64,000 nucleotides of DNA from Streptomyces longisporoflavus (GCF_014649775.1 NZ_BMTR01000001.1:786870-850869), one strand, 5' to 3'; counted from the stretch's first letter, positions 1 through 8,102 are shown. Numbers and translations are program-made. Notes: generated by a model from the sequence alone, not told the origin.

Positions 1-1
1 C

Positions 2-577
2 CCCGGCACCGTCAAGATCCAATACGGGTCGCCGTCCGGCCCCGGCCAGACGCGCACGCAGTCGGTCACGCAGAACACGGCGGGTGTGCCCGGCACGAGC
101 GAGAAGGGCGACCAGTTCGGCGGCCGCCTGAACACGGGCGACACGAACGGCGACGGCTACCCCGACCTGGCCGTCGGCGTCCCCGGCGAGGCGATCGGCT
201 CGAAGGCGAAAGCCGGTGCCGTGGTGGTGCTCAAGGGCGGCAGGGGCGGGCTCACCGGCACGGGCGCGCAGGCCTTCCACCAGGACACTGCGGACGTGCC
301 GGGTGTCGCGGAGTCCGGCGACCGGTTCGGCGGTTCGGTACGGCTGCTCGACGTGACGGGTGACGGCAAGGCGGACCTGACCACGGGCGCGCCGGGCGAG
401 GACCCGGGTGCCGTCGTGAACGGCGGTGCGGTGTGGCTGCTGCGCGGCTCGGCCTCCGGCGTGACGGCCTCGAAGTCCGCCGCGCAGAACCCGACGGACA
501 TCGGGGCACCGGCGGCGAAGGCCCTGTACGGCTTGAACCTGAGCGGCGACAACGGTCCCGGAGTGGTGATCCCCTAG
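2..577 (+). CDS. FG-GAP repeat (integrin alpha-like) protein, C-terminal part
   Basis: The reading frame is already open at the first base, so only the last 191 residues are present. It shows repeated FG-GAP blade units with calcium-loop signatures: DTNGDGYPDLAVGVPGE, then DVTGDGKADLTTGAPGE, each preceded by a DxFGG segment. Such repeats build a beta-propeller in secreted or surface proteins. The N-terminus, presumably with a signal peptide and more blades, lies outside the window. Ligand and role are unknown. The stop is at 575-577, immediately before a transposase remnant, but the ending sequence looks natural rather than truncated. Confidence 0.85.
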   Translation, partial: PGTVKIQYGSPSGPGQTRTQSVTQNTAGVPGTSEKGDQFGGRLNTGDTNGDGYPDLAVGVPGEAIGSKAKAGAVVVLKGGRGGLTGTGAQAFHQDTADVPGVAESGDRFGGSVRLLDVTGDGKADLTTGAPGEDPGAVVNGGAVWLLRGSASGVTASKSAAQNPTDIGAPAAKALYGLNLSGDNGPGVVIP

Positions 578-578
578 G

Positions 579-715
579 GCTGTTTCCCGGATCATGTGCG
601 GAGCCGGATCATGAGGACTGCGAGGGCGACGGTTCCGAGGTAGATGCAGGCGCGTTTCCCGTAACGTGTGGCGACGGCGCGGAAGCCCTTGAGTCGGCGG
701 AAACCGTTGTGACAG
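579..715 (-). pseudogene. IS5-family transposase remnant (C-terminal end)
   Basis: Read on the minus strand this encodes FRRLKGFRAVATRYGKRA followed by a hydrophobic stretch ending MIRLRT and a stop. This is the familiar C-terminus of IS5-type transposases common in Streptomyces. Only about 40 residues remain; no catalytic DDE part is visible upstream. A diverged, oppositely oriented copy of the same end lies at 1476-1590. Confidence 0.6.
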
Positions 716-1019
716 TCCGTGACTGCGCCCCCATCCTGACGCGGTGGGCCGACCCGGCCCAGCTCGCGATCGTCCCGTCCTCGGCGTCCGCCCTGCGTTC
801 CGTCCCGCGTCGTTGGTTCCAGTGCCGCGGCCGCGCCCCTGCGCTGGGACCAGTCGGCACGATCCAGATGAAAAGCCCGTTCGATCCCTCGTGCGCGGGG
901 GTATGTCCTGCCTTGCCGACCGCACGTCAGGGCTCGGACCGGATCTGGCTGATGGGGGAATCGTGCGCACTCGCGTGTCCGGACTGGGCCTCGGTCCGAG
1001 CCGAGGGGACTACGCCGTC
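716..1019. other. Gene-free stretch between IS remnant and PH-like gene
   Basis: No convincing gene is visible; open frames here have poor composition and are probably decayed DNA of the former IS region. A Shine-Dalgarno-like GAGGGGA about 12 bases before 1020 is the only recognisable signal and belongs to the next gene. Confidence 0.4.
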
Positions 1020-1463
1020 ATGACCCCGCTCGTGGGCACCCTGTTCCAGATACACCGGGGATTCATGCTGATCTTCTGGGTCGTCATGGTCGGTTTAACG
1101 GTGTTCACCCCCGACCAGGTCGACGGGAACTTAGCCTGGACGACGGCGGTGGTGATCGCGGTCTACGCCGTGACGTTCGGATGGCGTCTGCTGAGCGCCC
1201 GGCTCGGCATGAACCGGTGCTACCTCCTGGCGGAGGGGGTGGCCGTGACCAACCGCTTCGGCCGGGTGACCGATTCCGTGGCCTGGAGCGACGTGACCGG
1301 TATAGAGCAGACAACGGTCGTGGAACTCTACATGGGAGCGCACCGCATGGAGATCCACCGGAACCAGACCGCCAAACCCCTCGTGTGCGTGGCACCGGGC
1401 GTCAAATCGAAACTGGTGGAAGCGCTGCTCGCCGAGGGCCGCCGCGCAGGAGCCCTGCAGTGA
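1020..1463 (+). CDS. Small membrane protein with PH-like domain
   Basis: A 147-residue protein. Two hydrophobic helices occupy roughly residues 12-50 (FMLIFWVVMVGLTVF, then WTTAVVIAVYAVTFGW). They are followed by a soluble half with YLLAEGVAVTNRFG and VAWSDVTGIEQ, the pattern of the bacterial PH-like domain (YcxB/PH_6 type) in small actinobacterial membrane proteins. The ATG at 1020 is preferred because GAGGGGA precedes it and upstream residues look non-coding. The gene is enclosed by two inverted transposase remnants, so it may have been carried or trapped by an insertion event. Function unknown. Confidence 0.6.
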   Translation: MTPLVGTLFQIHRGFMLIFWVVMVGLTVFTPDQVDGNLAWTTAVVIAVYAVTFGWRLLSARLGMNRCYLLAEGVAVTNRFGRVTDSVAWSDVTGIEQTTVVELYMGAHRMEIHRNQTAKPLVCVAPGVKSKLVEALLAEGRRAGALQ

Positions 1464-1475
1464 GGGGCATCGGGG

Positions 1476-1590
1476 TCCCGGGCCGTGGCCACTTGCTGTG
1501 GCGAGCGTGGATACATCTCCCTCGCGACCGTCGCCCTCGCAGCCCTCATGATCTGGCTCCGTACATGATCCGGGAAGCAGCGCCTGGAGC
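1476..1590 (+). pseudogene. Second IS5-family transposase remnant, inverted copy
   Basis: The plus strand encodes RAVATCCGERGY and then a hydrophobic end MIWLRT with a stop at 1566-1568. It aligns with the minus-strand remnant at 579-715, including bases beyond the stop (TCCCGGATCATGT in one orientation in both). The pair therefore forms an imperfect inverted repeat of about 90 bp around the PH-like gene. Divergence between copies suggests an old event. Confidence 0.55.
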
Positions 1591-1710
1591 CGGCGGCCTG
1601 CGGCTGCCTTGAGCAGTCGACGGATGCGCAAGCTGCCGTAGACGCGGCGTACGGCGGGCGGCGGTTCCGACGTAAATGAAATGACCGCGCGGACGTCGCT
1701 ACGGGCCTGC

Positions 1711-1716
1711 TAGCGT
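1711..1716 (+). promoter_or_regulatory. -10 element for a leaderless threonine leader transcript
   Basis: TAGCGT is placed exactly 7 bases before the ATG at 1724, so transcription would begin at or within a base or two of the start codon. No Shine-Dalgarno precedes 1724, which fits a leaderless message. No clear -35 box was found at the usual distance. Inference from spacing only. Confidence 0.45.
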
Positions 1717-1723
1717 CAGCCGT

Positions 1724-1774
1724 ATGAAGCGCGCTGCTATGACGACGACGCCGGAGAGTGTCCCGGCGCGCTGA
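1724..1774 (+). CDS. Threonine leader peptide (attenuator) of the ThrRS gene
   Basis: A 16-codon open frame, MKRAAMTTTPESVPAR, with three consecutive threonine codons (ACG ACG ACG, 1742-1750), ending 15 bases before a perfect terminator hairpin and 86 bases upstream of the threonyl-tRNA synthetase start. The match between the amino acid run and the enzyme downstream strongly suggests ribosome-mediated attenuation: stalling at threonine codons when charged tRNA-Thr is scarce would prevent termination. The antiterminator was not resolved; GTCCCGG at 1760-1766 could pair with CCGGGGC at 1795-1801. Confidence 0.7.
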   Translation: MKRAAMTTTPESVPAR

Positions 1775-1788
1775 CAGATGTCTGAGTC

Positions 1789-1818
1789 GAAGCCCCGGGG
1801 CGAGTGCCCCGGGGCTTC
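1789..1818 (+). terminator. Attenuator hairpin before ThrRS
   Basis: Perfect 12-bp inverted repeat: GAAGCCCCGGGG (1789-1800) and its complement (1807-1818) around a 6-base loop, followed by GTCTTG. It lies between the threonine leader peptide and the synthetase gene. It is interpreted as a conditional transcription terminator. Confidence 0.7.
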
Positions 1819-1859
1819 GTCTTGCGGTCACTCGCCCGATATCCGCGAGGAGACCGCCA

Positions 1860-3085
1860 TGCATGACCACCGCAAGCTCGGCCGTGAACTGGGCCTGTTC
1901 GACACCGACCCGCTGATCGGCGCGGGCCTGCCGTACTGGCTGCCCGACGGCGCGACCGTACGGCACACCCTGGAGGAGTACATCCGCGCCGCCGAGCGGC
2001 GTGCCGGGTACCGGCACGTGTACTCGCCGGTCCTCGGCAAGCGGGAGCTGTACGAGATCTCCGGGCATTGGGCGCACTACAGCGACGACATGTTCTCGCC
2101 GATGGACCTCGGCGGTGAGCAGGTCGTCCTGAGGCCGAGCCTGTGCCCTCATCACGCGGTGATCTACCGCTCCCGCTCCCACAGCTACCGCGAACTGCCC
2201 CTGCGCATGGCCGAGCTGGGAGGCATGTACCGCTCCGAACTCTCCGGCGTGCTCGGCGGGCTGACCCGGGTACGGGCCATCCAGCTCAACGACGCGCACA
2301 TCTTCTGCACCCTCGACCAGGTCGCCGAGGAGGCGCGGGCGGCGCTGGAGATGATTCGCCGGGCCTATGAGGCGCTCGGTATCACCCCGGCCCGCTACCG
2401 GCTCTCCCTGCCGGGCTCCGGTGGCAAGTACGTAGCCGCTCCCGAGAAGTGGCGACGGTCCACCGCGCTGCTGACCGATGTCCTCGACCGCTCGGGCCTG
2501 CCCTACGAGGCGGCCGAGGGCGAGGCCGCGTTCTACGGCCCGAAGATCGACGTCCAGGTCGCCGACGGTGCCGGCCGGGAGTCCACCCTCTCCACCGTCC
2601 AGGTCGACTTTCACCAGCCCGAGCAGTTCGACCTGCACTACATCGGTGCGGACGGCGCCAAACACCGGCCGGTCATGGTGCACCGCAGCATCATCGGCAG
2701 TGTGGAGCGAGCCGTCGCCCATCTCATCGAAGAGCACGGCGGTGCCTTCCCCGCCTGGCTCGCCCCCACTCAACTGGTGATCCTGCCGATCTCCGACACC
2801 GAACTGCCGAACGCCGCGGCCCTCGCCCGGCGATGCACCGACCTCGGACTGCGTGCCGACATCGCGGGACCGGACCGCGGCACCCTGGGCGCCCGTATCC
2901 GGGAGGCCCGCCTGGTTCCCTATCAGGCCGTCATCGGCGCCAAGGAGGCCGCTGACGATCACGTGGCCCTGCGTCTGCGAGACGGACGCCGACTCGACCC
3001 GCAGCCGATCAGCGACGCACTCACCCGTATCGGCGCGCTCATCGATGCCCACAGCAACGCCTTGTGGGCCGACACCGCCGCATAG
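1860..3085 (+). CDS. thrS: Short threonyl-tRNA synthetase lacking TGS and editing domains
   Basis: Class II synthetase charging tRNA with threonine. About 408 residues against roughly 640-680 for the housekeeping enzyme. It begins near the catalytic core, so the N-terminal TGS and editing domains are missing. Motif 2 region MYRSELSGVLGGLTRVR, the LNDAHIFC segment and motif 3 MVHRSIIGSVERA are visible. The zinc ligands appear kept: Cys in LRPSLCPHH, His in DAHIFC, His in MVHR. A C-terminal anticodon-binding domain follows LAPTQLVILPI. Start at 1860 follows GAGGAGA. Expression is probably controlled by the threonine leader and hairpin upstream. It is likely a second, stress- or antibiotic-responsive ThrRS rather than the essential copy; that is inference. 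Confidence 0.85.
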
Positions 3086-3192
3086 CAGGCGGTGAGATCG
3101 GCTACTGCTGTCGCCGCTCGGGCCGGTGACCCGGGAGGCTTGGTGGGAAGGGGAGAGGCCGTGAGCCGGACGGGTTTCACCGGCCGGTGGTG

Positions 3193-3480
3193 TCAGGCGC
3201 GTTCGGCTTCGTTCGGCTCCTCGGCGGCTCCCGTCCCGGTGCGGCGGCGGCCCAGCAGGGCGCTGCCCGCGATCACCAGGCCGATGGCGATGATCTTGGC
3301 GGCGTGGTAGTAGCCGACCGCCATGTCCTGTGGGGTGCCGGGCAGCCGGAGGAAGACCCATGCCGCCGCGAGGCCGCCGAAGGCGATCAGGGCGACGGCG
3401 CCCCACGTCCCCAGATCCTCCCACCAGGGCCCCGGGCCGTACTCCCGCGCGTCGGACTGCTCGTCGTGCTTGTCGGTCAC
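3193..3480 (-). CDS. Two-helix small membrane protein
   Basis: A 95-residue protein starting at GTG (3480) preceded by CAGGAG. A hydrophilic N-terminus (VTDKHDEQSD) is followed by two membrane helices: WGAVALIAFGGLAAAWVFL and AKIIAIGLVIAGSALL, then an acidic tail. The family was not recognised; similar short two-helix proteins are common in Streptomyces. It ends 107 bp from the convergent ThrRS gene. No function is proposed. Confidence 0.65.
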   Translation of the reverse strand: MTDKHDEQSDAREYGPGPWWEDLGTWGAVALIAFGGLAAAWVFLRLPGTPQDMAVGYYHAAKIIAIGLVIAGSALLGRRRTGTGAAEEPNEAERA

Positions 3481-3683
3481 GGTCTGTGCTCCTGTGCGTC
3501 TGGTGGCGATCATGAGCGAAGACGCCGGGGCGGAGCGGGCGGTTCACCGGAGACCGTGCATTTCCGGCGGGCAGCAGGGGCAGTTCGCCCTCGGTACGGA
3601 TTCACTCCGGCAGCCGTACGAGTCCGGGCCGGGCCGGGGGCCGGGCCCCGGCCCCGTGTATTCAGGTGTTGCCGGCAGGCGGG

Positions 3684-3884
3684 TCAGAAGCCGGGGGCGA
3701 TCAGCAGGGCGGTGGCCAGGGCGCCGACAGCGATTACGGACCCTGCCGCCGCCAGGACAAAAGCCTGGGCTTGCACCGCTGTCTTGTCCTCACCGTCGTT
3801 CGGGGTGCGGCCCAGGTCCCACACCGCCTGAATCTGCATGGACGCACCGACAATCACGCCGATCAACACAATGACATCGACCAT
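3684..3884 (-). CDS. Very small hydrophobic membrane protein
   Basis: A 66-residue protein, nearly all hydrophobic, with an N-terminal helix VDVIVLIGVIVGASMQI, a short loop LGRTPNDGEDKTAV and a second helix AFVLAAAGSVIAVGALATAL. The ATG at 3884 has a GGGAG Shine-Dalgarno 5 bases upstream; longer versions start in cysteine-rich non-coding-looking sequence. Family and function unknown. Confidence 0.55.
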   Translation of the reverse strand: MVDVIVLIGVIVGASMQIQAVWDLGRTPNDGEDKTAVQAQAFVLAAAGSVIAVGALATALLIAPGF

Positions 3885-4192
3885 TCTGCTCCCATTTCTC
3901 CCCTCCCCGTCCTTCCCTGAACAGGCAGCGCACCTGCATGCCTGCGCGGAAACGCCGCGATTGGCGCACACCGGCATTGATCAGACGGCCCATTGGGATG
4001 GGGGCTGCTCCAGCGCGTGGCGCGGCGGCTCTTCGGCCTGTGATGTCGGGCGGACCGTGAACACGTCGGGGTGTCCCCGGCCCCGGGACGGCCGTGCCGG
4101 CAGCGTGACGGTCTCGGCGACACGCCTCTTGCGGCGGTGCCGCGAGGCGCCTCGGCAACTTCCACTGCGAGGTGTCCTGTTGCCGCCTGGCC
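3885..4192. other. Gene-free region
   Basis: No frame here has plausible protein composition. It holds the leader region of the gene starting at 3884 and, at its right edge, the hairpin serving the CsbD-like gene. Confidence 0.4.
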
Positions 4193-4221
4193 GGGTGGCG
4201 TCCACGGGCCGGACGCCACCC
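4193..4221 (-). terminator. Terminator downstream of CsbD-like gene
   Basis: An 11-bp perfect stem, GGGTGGCGTCC (4193-4203) and GGACGCCACCC (4211-4221), with a 7-base loop, 13 bp beyond the stop of the CsbD-like gene. Confidence 0.6.
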
Positions 4222-4234
4222 GCAAGGATGAGGG

Positions 4235-4408
4235 TCAGCGGCGGAAGGCGTTCTTGGCCTTGTCGGCGGACTGCTTCAGATTTCCCGCCACCCGGTCCGT
4301 CTTGCCTTCGCGCTCCATACGCTTGTTGCGGGTGCCGCGACCCATGCGCTCAGTGATCCGGCCCTTGAGCGTCTGCACTTTGTTGCCAAACGTGCGTCCA
4401 GTACTCAC
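4235..4408 (-). CDS. CsbD-like stress protein
   Basis: A 57-residue, strongly basic, hydrophilic protein: VSTGRTFGNKVQTLKGRIT, then DRVAGNLKQSADKAKNAFRR. This layout (G-N-K-x-x-x-L-K-G and GNLKQSADKAKNAF) is the CsbD/YjbJ signature of small general-stress proteins, which in Bacillus are controlled by sigma-B. GTG start at 4408 is preceded by AGAGGA. The biochemical role of CsbD proteins is unknown. No sigma-B-type promoter was found just upstream. Confidence 0.75.
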   Translation of the reverse strand: MSTGRTFGNKVQTLKGRITERMGRGTRNKRMEREGKTDRVAGNLKQSADKAKNAFRR

Positions 4409-4808
4409 GGCTGTCCTCTGTTCGACTTTGATGGATGGGATGCCGGTCATCCGTGACTGCGGCTGGACCGGCCTCGGCCGCTGCCGCGATCCAGGTCGCC
4501 GCCGGTGCCGCGGTCGCCCGTGACGAAGGCAACGAGACATGGATCGCGGAGAGGTTCCTGATGTCCGCGGGGTCCGGGCGGAGCGGGAAGGCGGGGTGTC
4601 GTGACCGAACGGTCCGGAGTGACACGGCCCTACGCCGCGCCGCCAGCCAACGCCTGCTCATTGCTCCTGTCAACAGCGGTTGAACGGCGTGGTGTTGGCG
4701 GCGGGGCGTGGGGCCGCTGTGGCGACGAAGTGGGGTGCTGCGGCAGGGTCGGCGGCCCGACACGGGTTCCTGCCCGACGACCGGGCCGCCGCCGGGGCGT
4801 ACTCCCGC
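4409..4808. other. Gene-free region between CsbD-like gene and methyltransferase
   Basis: Roughly 400 bp with no supportable gene on either strand. It contains the promoter region of the CsbD-like gene and the 3' flank of the methyltransferase; no strong hairpin was noticed. Confidence 0.35.
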
Positions 4809-6467
4809 TCAGTCGCGTACGAAGTGGAAGATGCCCCAGGTCAGGTGCCCTCGGCGGCCTCCGTCGATCCAGTGGCCGAGCCCCGTCTTCATCTGGTCCA
4901 GATAGTCGTGGCTGATCTGCCGGGCCAGACCGTGCGCCTCCTGACGTGCTGTTTCCTCAAGGACACGTGTGTAATGCGTGGTCAGCTGGTCGCCGTGCTC
5001 TTCGAAGCCCCTGTCCGTGCCGGTGGCCGGGGCGAATCCGAGCCGGGACAACTGGTGCCGGTAGAAGCCGGGGGAGGCCAGGTCGTCCAGGTGGATACGG
5101 TCCAGGATGGGCTGGAGTACGCCCGCCGGGCAGTCGTCCGCGGCCATCGGGTCGGTGAAGATCAGCTGGCCGCCGGGCCGGAGCACACGGGCGATCTCTT
5201 CCAGGACCCGCACGCGGTTTCCGCTGTGCAGGAAGGCGTCCTGGGACCAGACGACGTCGACCTGCCCGTCGCCGTAGGGGATGTCCTCGAAAGAGCCGTC
5301 CACGACGTCGATCCGGTCGGTCAGGCCGCGCCCCGCGTTGAGCTCCTTGTGCCGCTGGTTCTCCACCTCGCTCAGGTTGAGGGCGATCACCCGGCAGCCG
5401 TGGCCCGCCGCCAGCTGGCGGGCCGAGCCGCCGAAGCCCGAGCCGAGGTCGAGGACGACGGACTCCCCGGTCAGGGACAGCTTGTCCGCCATCCGCCGGA
5501 CGGTGCGGCGGCTGGCGTCCGCGATCGGCTCGCCCGGGTTTTCGTAGAGGCCGATGTGGATGTCCTCGCCGCCCCACACCTCGGCGTAGAAGGTGTCCGC
5601 GTCGGGCGAGTTGTAGTAGCTGCGGGCGGTGCTGGTCGCGCCGGTGTAGCGGCGTTCCTGCTCGCCTTCCGCCCGGTACTCCTTCTCGGCCACGTGCACG
5701 AAGAAGTCCGGCTTCTCGCCGCGGTAGGTGTGCTGGAAGTCCCCGTACGTCTCCACCCGCTGGAAGCCCACGTCGGTCATGAGTTTCCTGGTGTACTGCT
5801 TGCGCAGCGGGAACATGTTGAGGTGGTACACGGAGTCGTCCGGGAAGCGGTACCGCATGCGGCACAGCCCCTCGTCGACGTAGTCGGGCTCTACGGCGAC
5901 GTCCTCGCCGCAGTAGTAGTACTTGTGCTTGCTGGTGTAGCCGTCGTCCAGGATGGCGTCGTAGTTGCGCTGGTCGAGGACCAGGATGCCGTCGTGCTTG
6001 AGCATCGCGTAGAACTCGGCGAGTGCCTTGCGGCGGTCGCGCTCGGAGAACAGGTGCGTGAAGGAGTTGCCCAGGCAGACGATGGCGTCGTATTCGCCGT
6101 GCACATCGCGGTTGAGCCAGCGCCAGTCGGCCTGGACGACCCGCATGATGTGGCCGCCTTTCTGCATGCCGTTGGCGAAGGCCCTGGACAGCATCTCGGC
6201 GCTGCCGTCGGCGCTGACGGTCTCGAATCCGGCGGCGAGCAGGCGCACCGAGTGGAATCCGGTGCCCGTCGCGACGTCGAGGACGCTACGGACACCGCGT
6301 TTGCGCAGCAGGTCGATGAAGAACGTCCCCTCGCTCTCCGCCCGTTTCTCCCAATCTATGAGTGAGTCCCACTTCTCGACGAAGCTGGGTACGTATTCCT
6401 CCGTGTAGTGCCCGGTTTCACGTACATCGACAGGGTTGTCGCCGAACTCTTGGGCCGGTTGCACCAT
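4809..6467 (-). CDS. Fused glycine/sarcosine and sarcosine/dimethylglycine N-methyltransferase (glycine betaine synthesis)
   Basis: A 552-residue protein made of two SAM-dependent methyltransferase domains. The first (about residues 1-275) has VLDVATGTGFHSVRLL and resembles glycine-sarcosine methyltransferase. The second (about 290-552) has VVLDLGSGFGGSARQL and WSQDAFLHSGNR, as in sarcosine-dimethylglycine methyltransferase. Together they would methylate glycine three times with SAM to give glycine betaine, an osmoprotectant. A comparable fusion is known from the halophilic actinomycete Actinopolyspora halophila; in many other bacteria the two are separate genes. ATG at 6467 gives the natural N-terminus. 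It stands alone, not in an obvious operon. Confidence 0.88.
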   Translation of the reverse strand: MVQPAQEFGDNPVDVRETGHYTEEYVPSFVEKWDSLIDWEKRAESEGTFFIDLLRKRGVRSVLDVATGTGFHSVRLLAAGFETVSADGSAEMLSRAFANGMQKGGHIMRVVQADWRWLNRDVHGEYDAIVCLGNSFTHLFSERDRRKALAEFYAMLKHDGILVLDQRNYDAILDDGYTSKHKYYYCGEDVAVEPDYVDEGLCRMRYRFPDDSVYHLNMFPLRKQYTRKLMTDVGFQRVETYGDFQHTYRGEKPDFFVHVAEKEYRAEGEQERRYTGATSTARSYYNSPDADTFYAEVWGGEDIHIGLYENPGEPIADASRRTVRRMADKLSLTGESVVLDLGSGFGGSARQLAAGHGCRVIALNLSEVENQRHKELNAGRGLTDRIDVVDGSFEDIPYGDGQVDVVWSQDAFLHSGNRVRVLEEIARVLRPGGQLIFTDPMAADDCPAGVLQPILDRIHLDDLASPGFYRHQLSRLGFAPATGTDRGFEEHGDQLTTHYTRVLEETARQEAHGLARQISHDYLDQMKTGLGHWIDGGRRGHLTWGIFHFVRD

Positions 6468-6680
6468 GATGGAGAACCCTTCAGCCGGAGCGATCGTGCT
6501 CTTGCGTCAGTCGTGTTCGGCAGCCACCGGTGTCCGCCTGCGTAGGTCAGCGGCGGCTGTGGGTGAGGTGGTGCGGTGGTGTCGTGGTGAGCACATCGCT
6601 ATCCACCCTCGGGGGCTTCATTCCTTTAACTGTCGTATACATGGCAAAGACCTCTCCCGCGATCTGGTTCTCCGGGTGAT
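6468..6680. other. Upstream region of the betaine methyltransferase
   Basis: No gene is supported. It contains an AT-richer patch near 6615-6645 (minus strand reads GTATACGACAGTTAAAGG), a possible promoter for the methyltransferase gene, but no consensus boxes could be assigned with confidence. Confidence 0.3.
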
Positions 6681-6948
6681 CGCCGATGCGCCGGGGGAGG
6701 CGGCCGCCGCCGGATCGTTCGGCACAGCGGCGGCCGCACCGGCGCGTGGGAATGGCTCCCCCTTTTCCCTCGCGCCGGGGTCCTCACGAGCCCGGGGGCG
6801 CGGGAGTTGCCCCGGGCCGGGTCGTGAGGACGTGGGGCCGGGGCTGCGTCGCGGTGGAGCGTAATCCCGGCCGTCTGGGGTCTTGCCTCAGTAACGCCCG
6901 GGGTCTGGGGGCAGGGTAAGCGTGCCCGCCCGTCGAGACGATAAGCCG
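6681..6948 (+). repeat. Dispersed approximately 270-bp element, copy A
   Basis: This stretch aligns by eye over almost its full length with the reverse complement of 42932-43204. Shared blocks include ATGGCTCCC, CTCGCGCCG, GCCCGGGGGCGCGGGAG, GTGAGGACGT or ATGAGGACGT, ACGCCCGGGG, CTGGGGGCA and GGGTAAG followed by GTGCCCG. In both copies the first part could encode AAAAPARG and V-L-T-x-P-G-A-R-E, but in copy A the frame is broken by small indels. It also contains an inverted repeat GTCCTCACGA / TCGTGAGGAC. It is either a decayed coding element with its 3' flank or a structured intergenic repeat. Confidence 0.6.
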
Positions 6949-6959
6949 ACCTGGCCGAG

Positions 6960-6992
6960 CGACTTCGGCCCTACTCCAGTACGCCGAAGTCG
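6960..6992 (-). terminator. Hairpin downstream of STAS gene
   Basis: A 10-bp perfect stem, CGACTTCGGC (6960-6969) with GCCGAAGTCG (6983-6992), loop 13. It lies about 70 bp beyond the stop of the minus-strand gene at 7061. An 18-bp perfect palindrome (CGGACCCGGCCGGGTCCG, 7013-7030) sits between them. Confidence 0.45.
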
Positions 6993-7060
6993 GTATACCG
7001 GACGGGCGGGAGCGGACCCGGCCGGGTCCGGGACGATGTCGTTGCGGACCTGACGGCGCT

Positions 7061-7387
7061 TCAGTCCCGCGGGGCTACCCGTGCTTGAGCCCGCACGGTG
7101 GTCTCACAGAGACGTTCCAGCTCGGGTGACAGGTGCAGCCGCAATTCGCCGCCGCGCCTGCGGGCCCGGTCGTCCATGGTCACAAGCAGCGCGGTAGTGG
7201 CGAGGCTCATCGAGGTCACAGCGATGAGATCCACATGGATGACCCGGCCGGGGTAGCTGGACAGGAGCTCGGCCAGACACCGCTCCAGGGCCCCGTCGGC
7301 GAACGTGCCCAGGGAGCCGGCCAGTCGCACCCCCAGCGGGCGGGAGGTGCGGCAGAGCCCTGGCCGGGCCGGCGAAGACAGCGACAC
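7061..7387 (-). CDS. STAS-like domain protein
   Basis: A 108-residue protein from GTG 7387, preceded by CGGAG. The segment VRLAGSLGTFADGALERCL, then RVIHVDLIAVTSMSLATTALLVTMDDRA, has the alternating beta/alpha pattern of a STAS (anti-anti-sigma) domain. The usual D-S-S/S-G phosphorylation motif is replaced by TSMSLATT, so serine control may differ. It lies just downstream of a canonical STAS gene on the same strand (129-bp gap). It could take part in partner switching, or be a degenerate paralogue. Confidence 0.5.
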   Translation of the reverse strand: MSLSSPARPGLCRTSRPLGVRLAGSLGTFADGALERCLAELLSSYPGRVIHVDLIAVTSMSLATTALLVTMDDRARRRGGELRLHLSPELERLCETTVRAQARVAPRD

Positions 7388-7515
7388 TGCGAACGCTCCG
7401 GGGTCTGGGGAGCCGATGGCCGAGTACTGCTGCCATCCTCCTCCCCGCCGGCCGGGGCAAGGAACCCTCGTGCGCCGGGGGTTGCCCGGCGGCTTGGGGC
7501 GCTCAGCGGCGATTC

Positions 7516-7875
7516 TCACGCCGGGGTGCGTTGCAGCGCCTCCGCCAGCGTGCGCACCACCCGAAAGGGCCCGGCGAGCCGCAGGACACGCACGGTGAGG
7601 GAGTGCGGGCAGACCACTTGCAGGTGCCCGCCACGGGCCTGGACGCGGCGGCGGGCACCGCACAGCAGATTCAGGCCCGAGGAGCCGAAGAACGTGGCGG
7701 GAGACAGATCGATCACGACGGACTCGCCGGGATGGGTGCCCACCGCATCCAGCTCTGCGGCGATCTCGTCGACGACCGTCAGATCGATCTCTCCGGTCAG
7801 TTCGACAACCGTGTGACCGTGCGTTCGATAGACGCGGGCAGGGCGGGAGAGGACGGGAACATGGTGCTGCGACAT
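7516..7875 (-). CDS. Anti-anti-sigma factor (STAS domain)
   Basis: A 119-residue single STAS domain. Beta strand HTVVELTGEIDLTVVDEI is followed by the phosphorylation loop VVIDLSPATFFGSSGLNLL. In RsbV/SpoIIAA/BldG-type proteins the serine of this loop is phosphorylated by an anti-sigma kinase and dephosphorylated by a PP2C phosphatase; the unphosphorylated form sequesters the anti-sigma factor. ATG at 7875. No partner kinase or sigma factor is adjacent. It lies between another STAS-like gene and the gas vesicle operon. Confidence 0.82.
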   Translation of the reverse strand: MSQHHVPVLSRPARVYRTHGHTVVELTGEIDLTVVDEIAAELDAVGTHPGESVVIDLSPATFFGSSGLNLLCGARRRVQARGGHLQVVCPHSLTVRVLRLAGPFRVVRTLAEALQRTPA

Positions 7876-8102
7876 GGCGGCATCACCTCGGTGGGGCGGC
7901 TGCCTCGGATACCGGCAGGCAGGTCACGGACAAGGACGCGAGCGGCCCAACCGGGGTCTGGGGAAACGCCGTTGCTGTGAACCTAGGTGCGCAGGAGGCC
8001 GCAAGAACGACGCCCTTGGCCCCAGTTCACTCAAAGGGGTGAAAGCGTCGAGTTCTGCTTGCCAGGGTCCGCGCCCCGAAGTGCGCGATCCGCGCAAGGG
8101 CC

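Noticed and set aside
1328..3547. A 739-codon open frame on the minus strand opposite the ThrRS gene
   Set aside because: It lies antisense to a clear class II synthetase and has Arg/Gly/Val-biased composition without domains, as expected for the mirror frame of GC-rich coding DNA.
4680..6365. A 561-codon plus-strand frame opposite the betaine methyltransferase
   Set aside because: Composition is Val/Ala/Gly/Arg-biased with no motifs, while the minus strand carries two recognisable SAM-binding domains.
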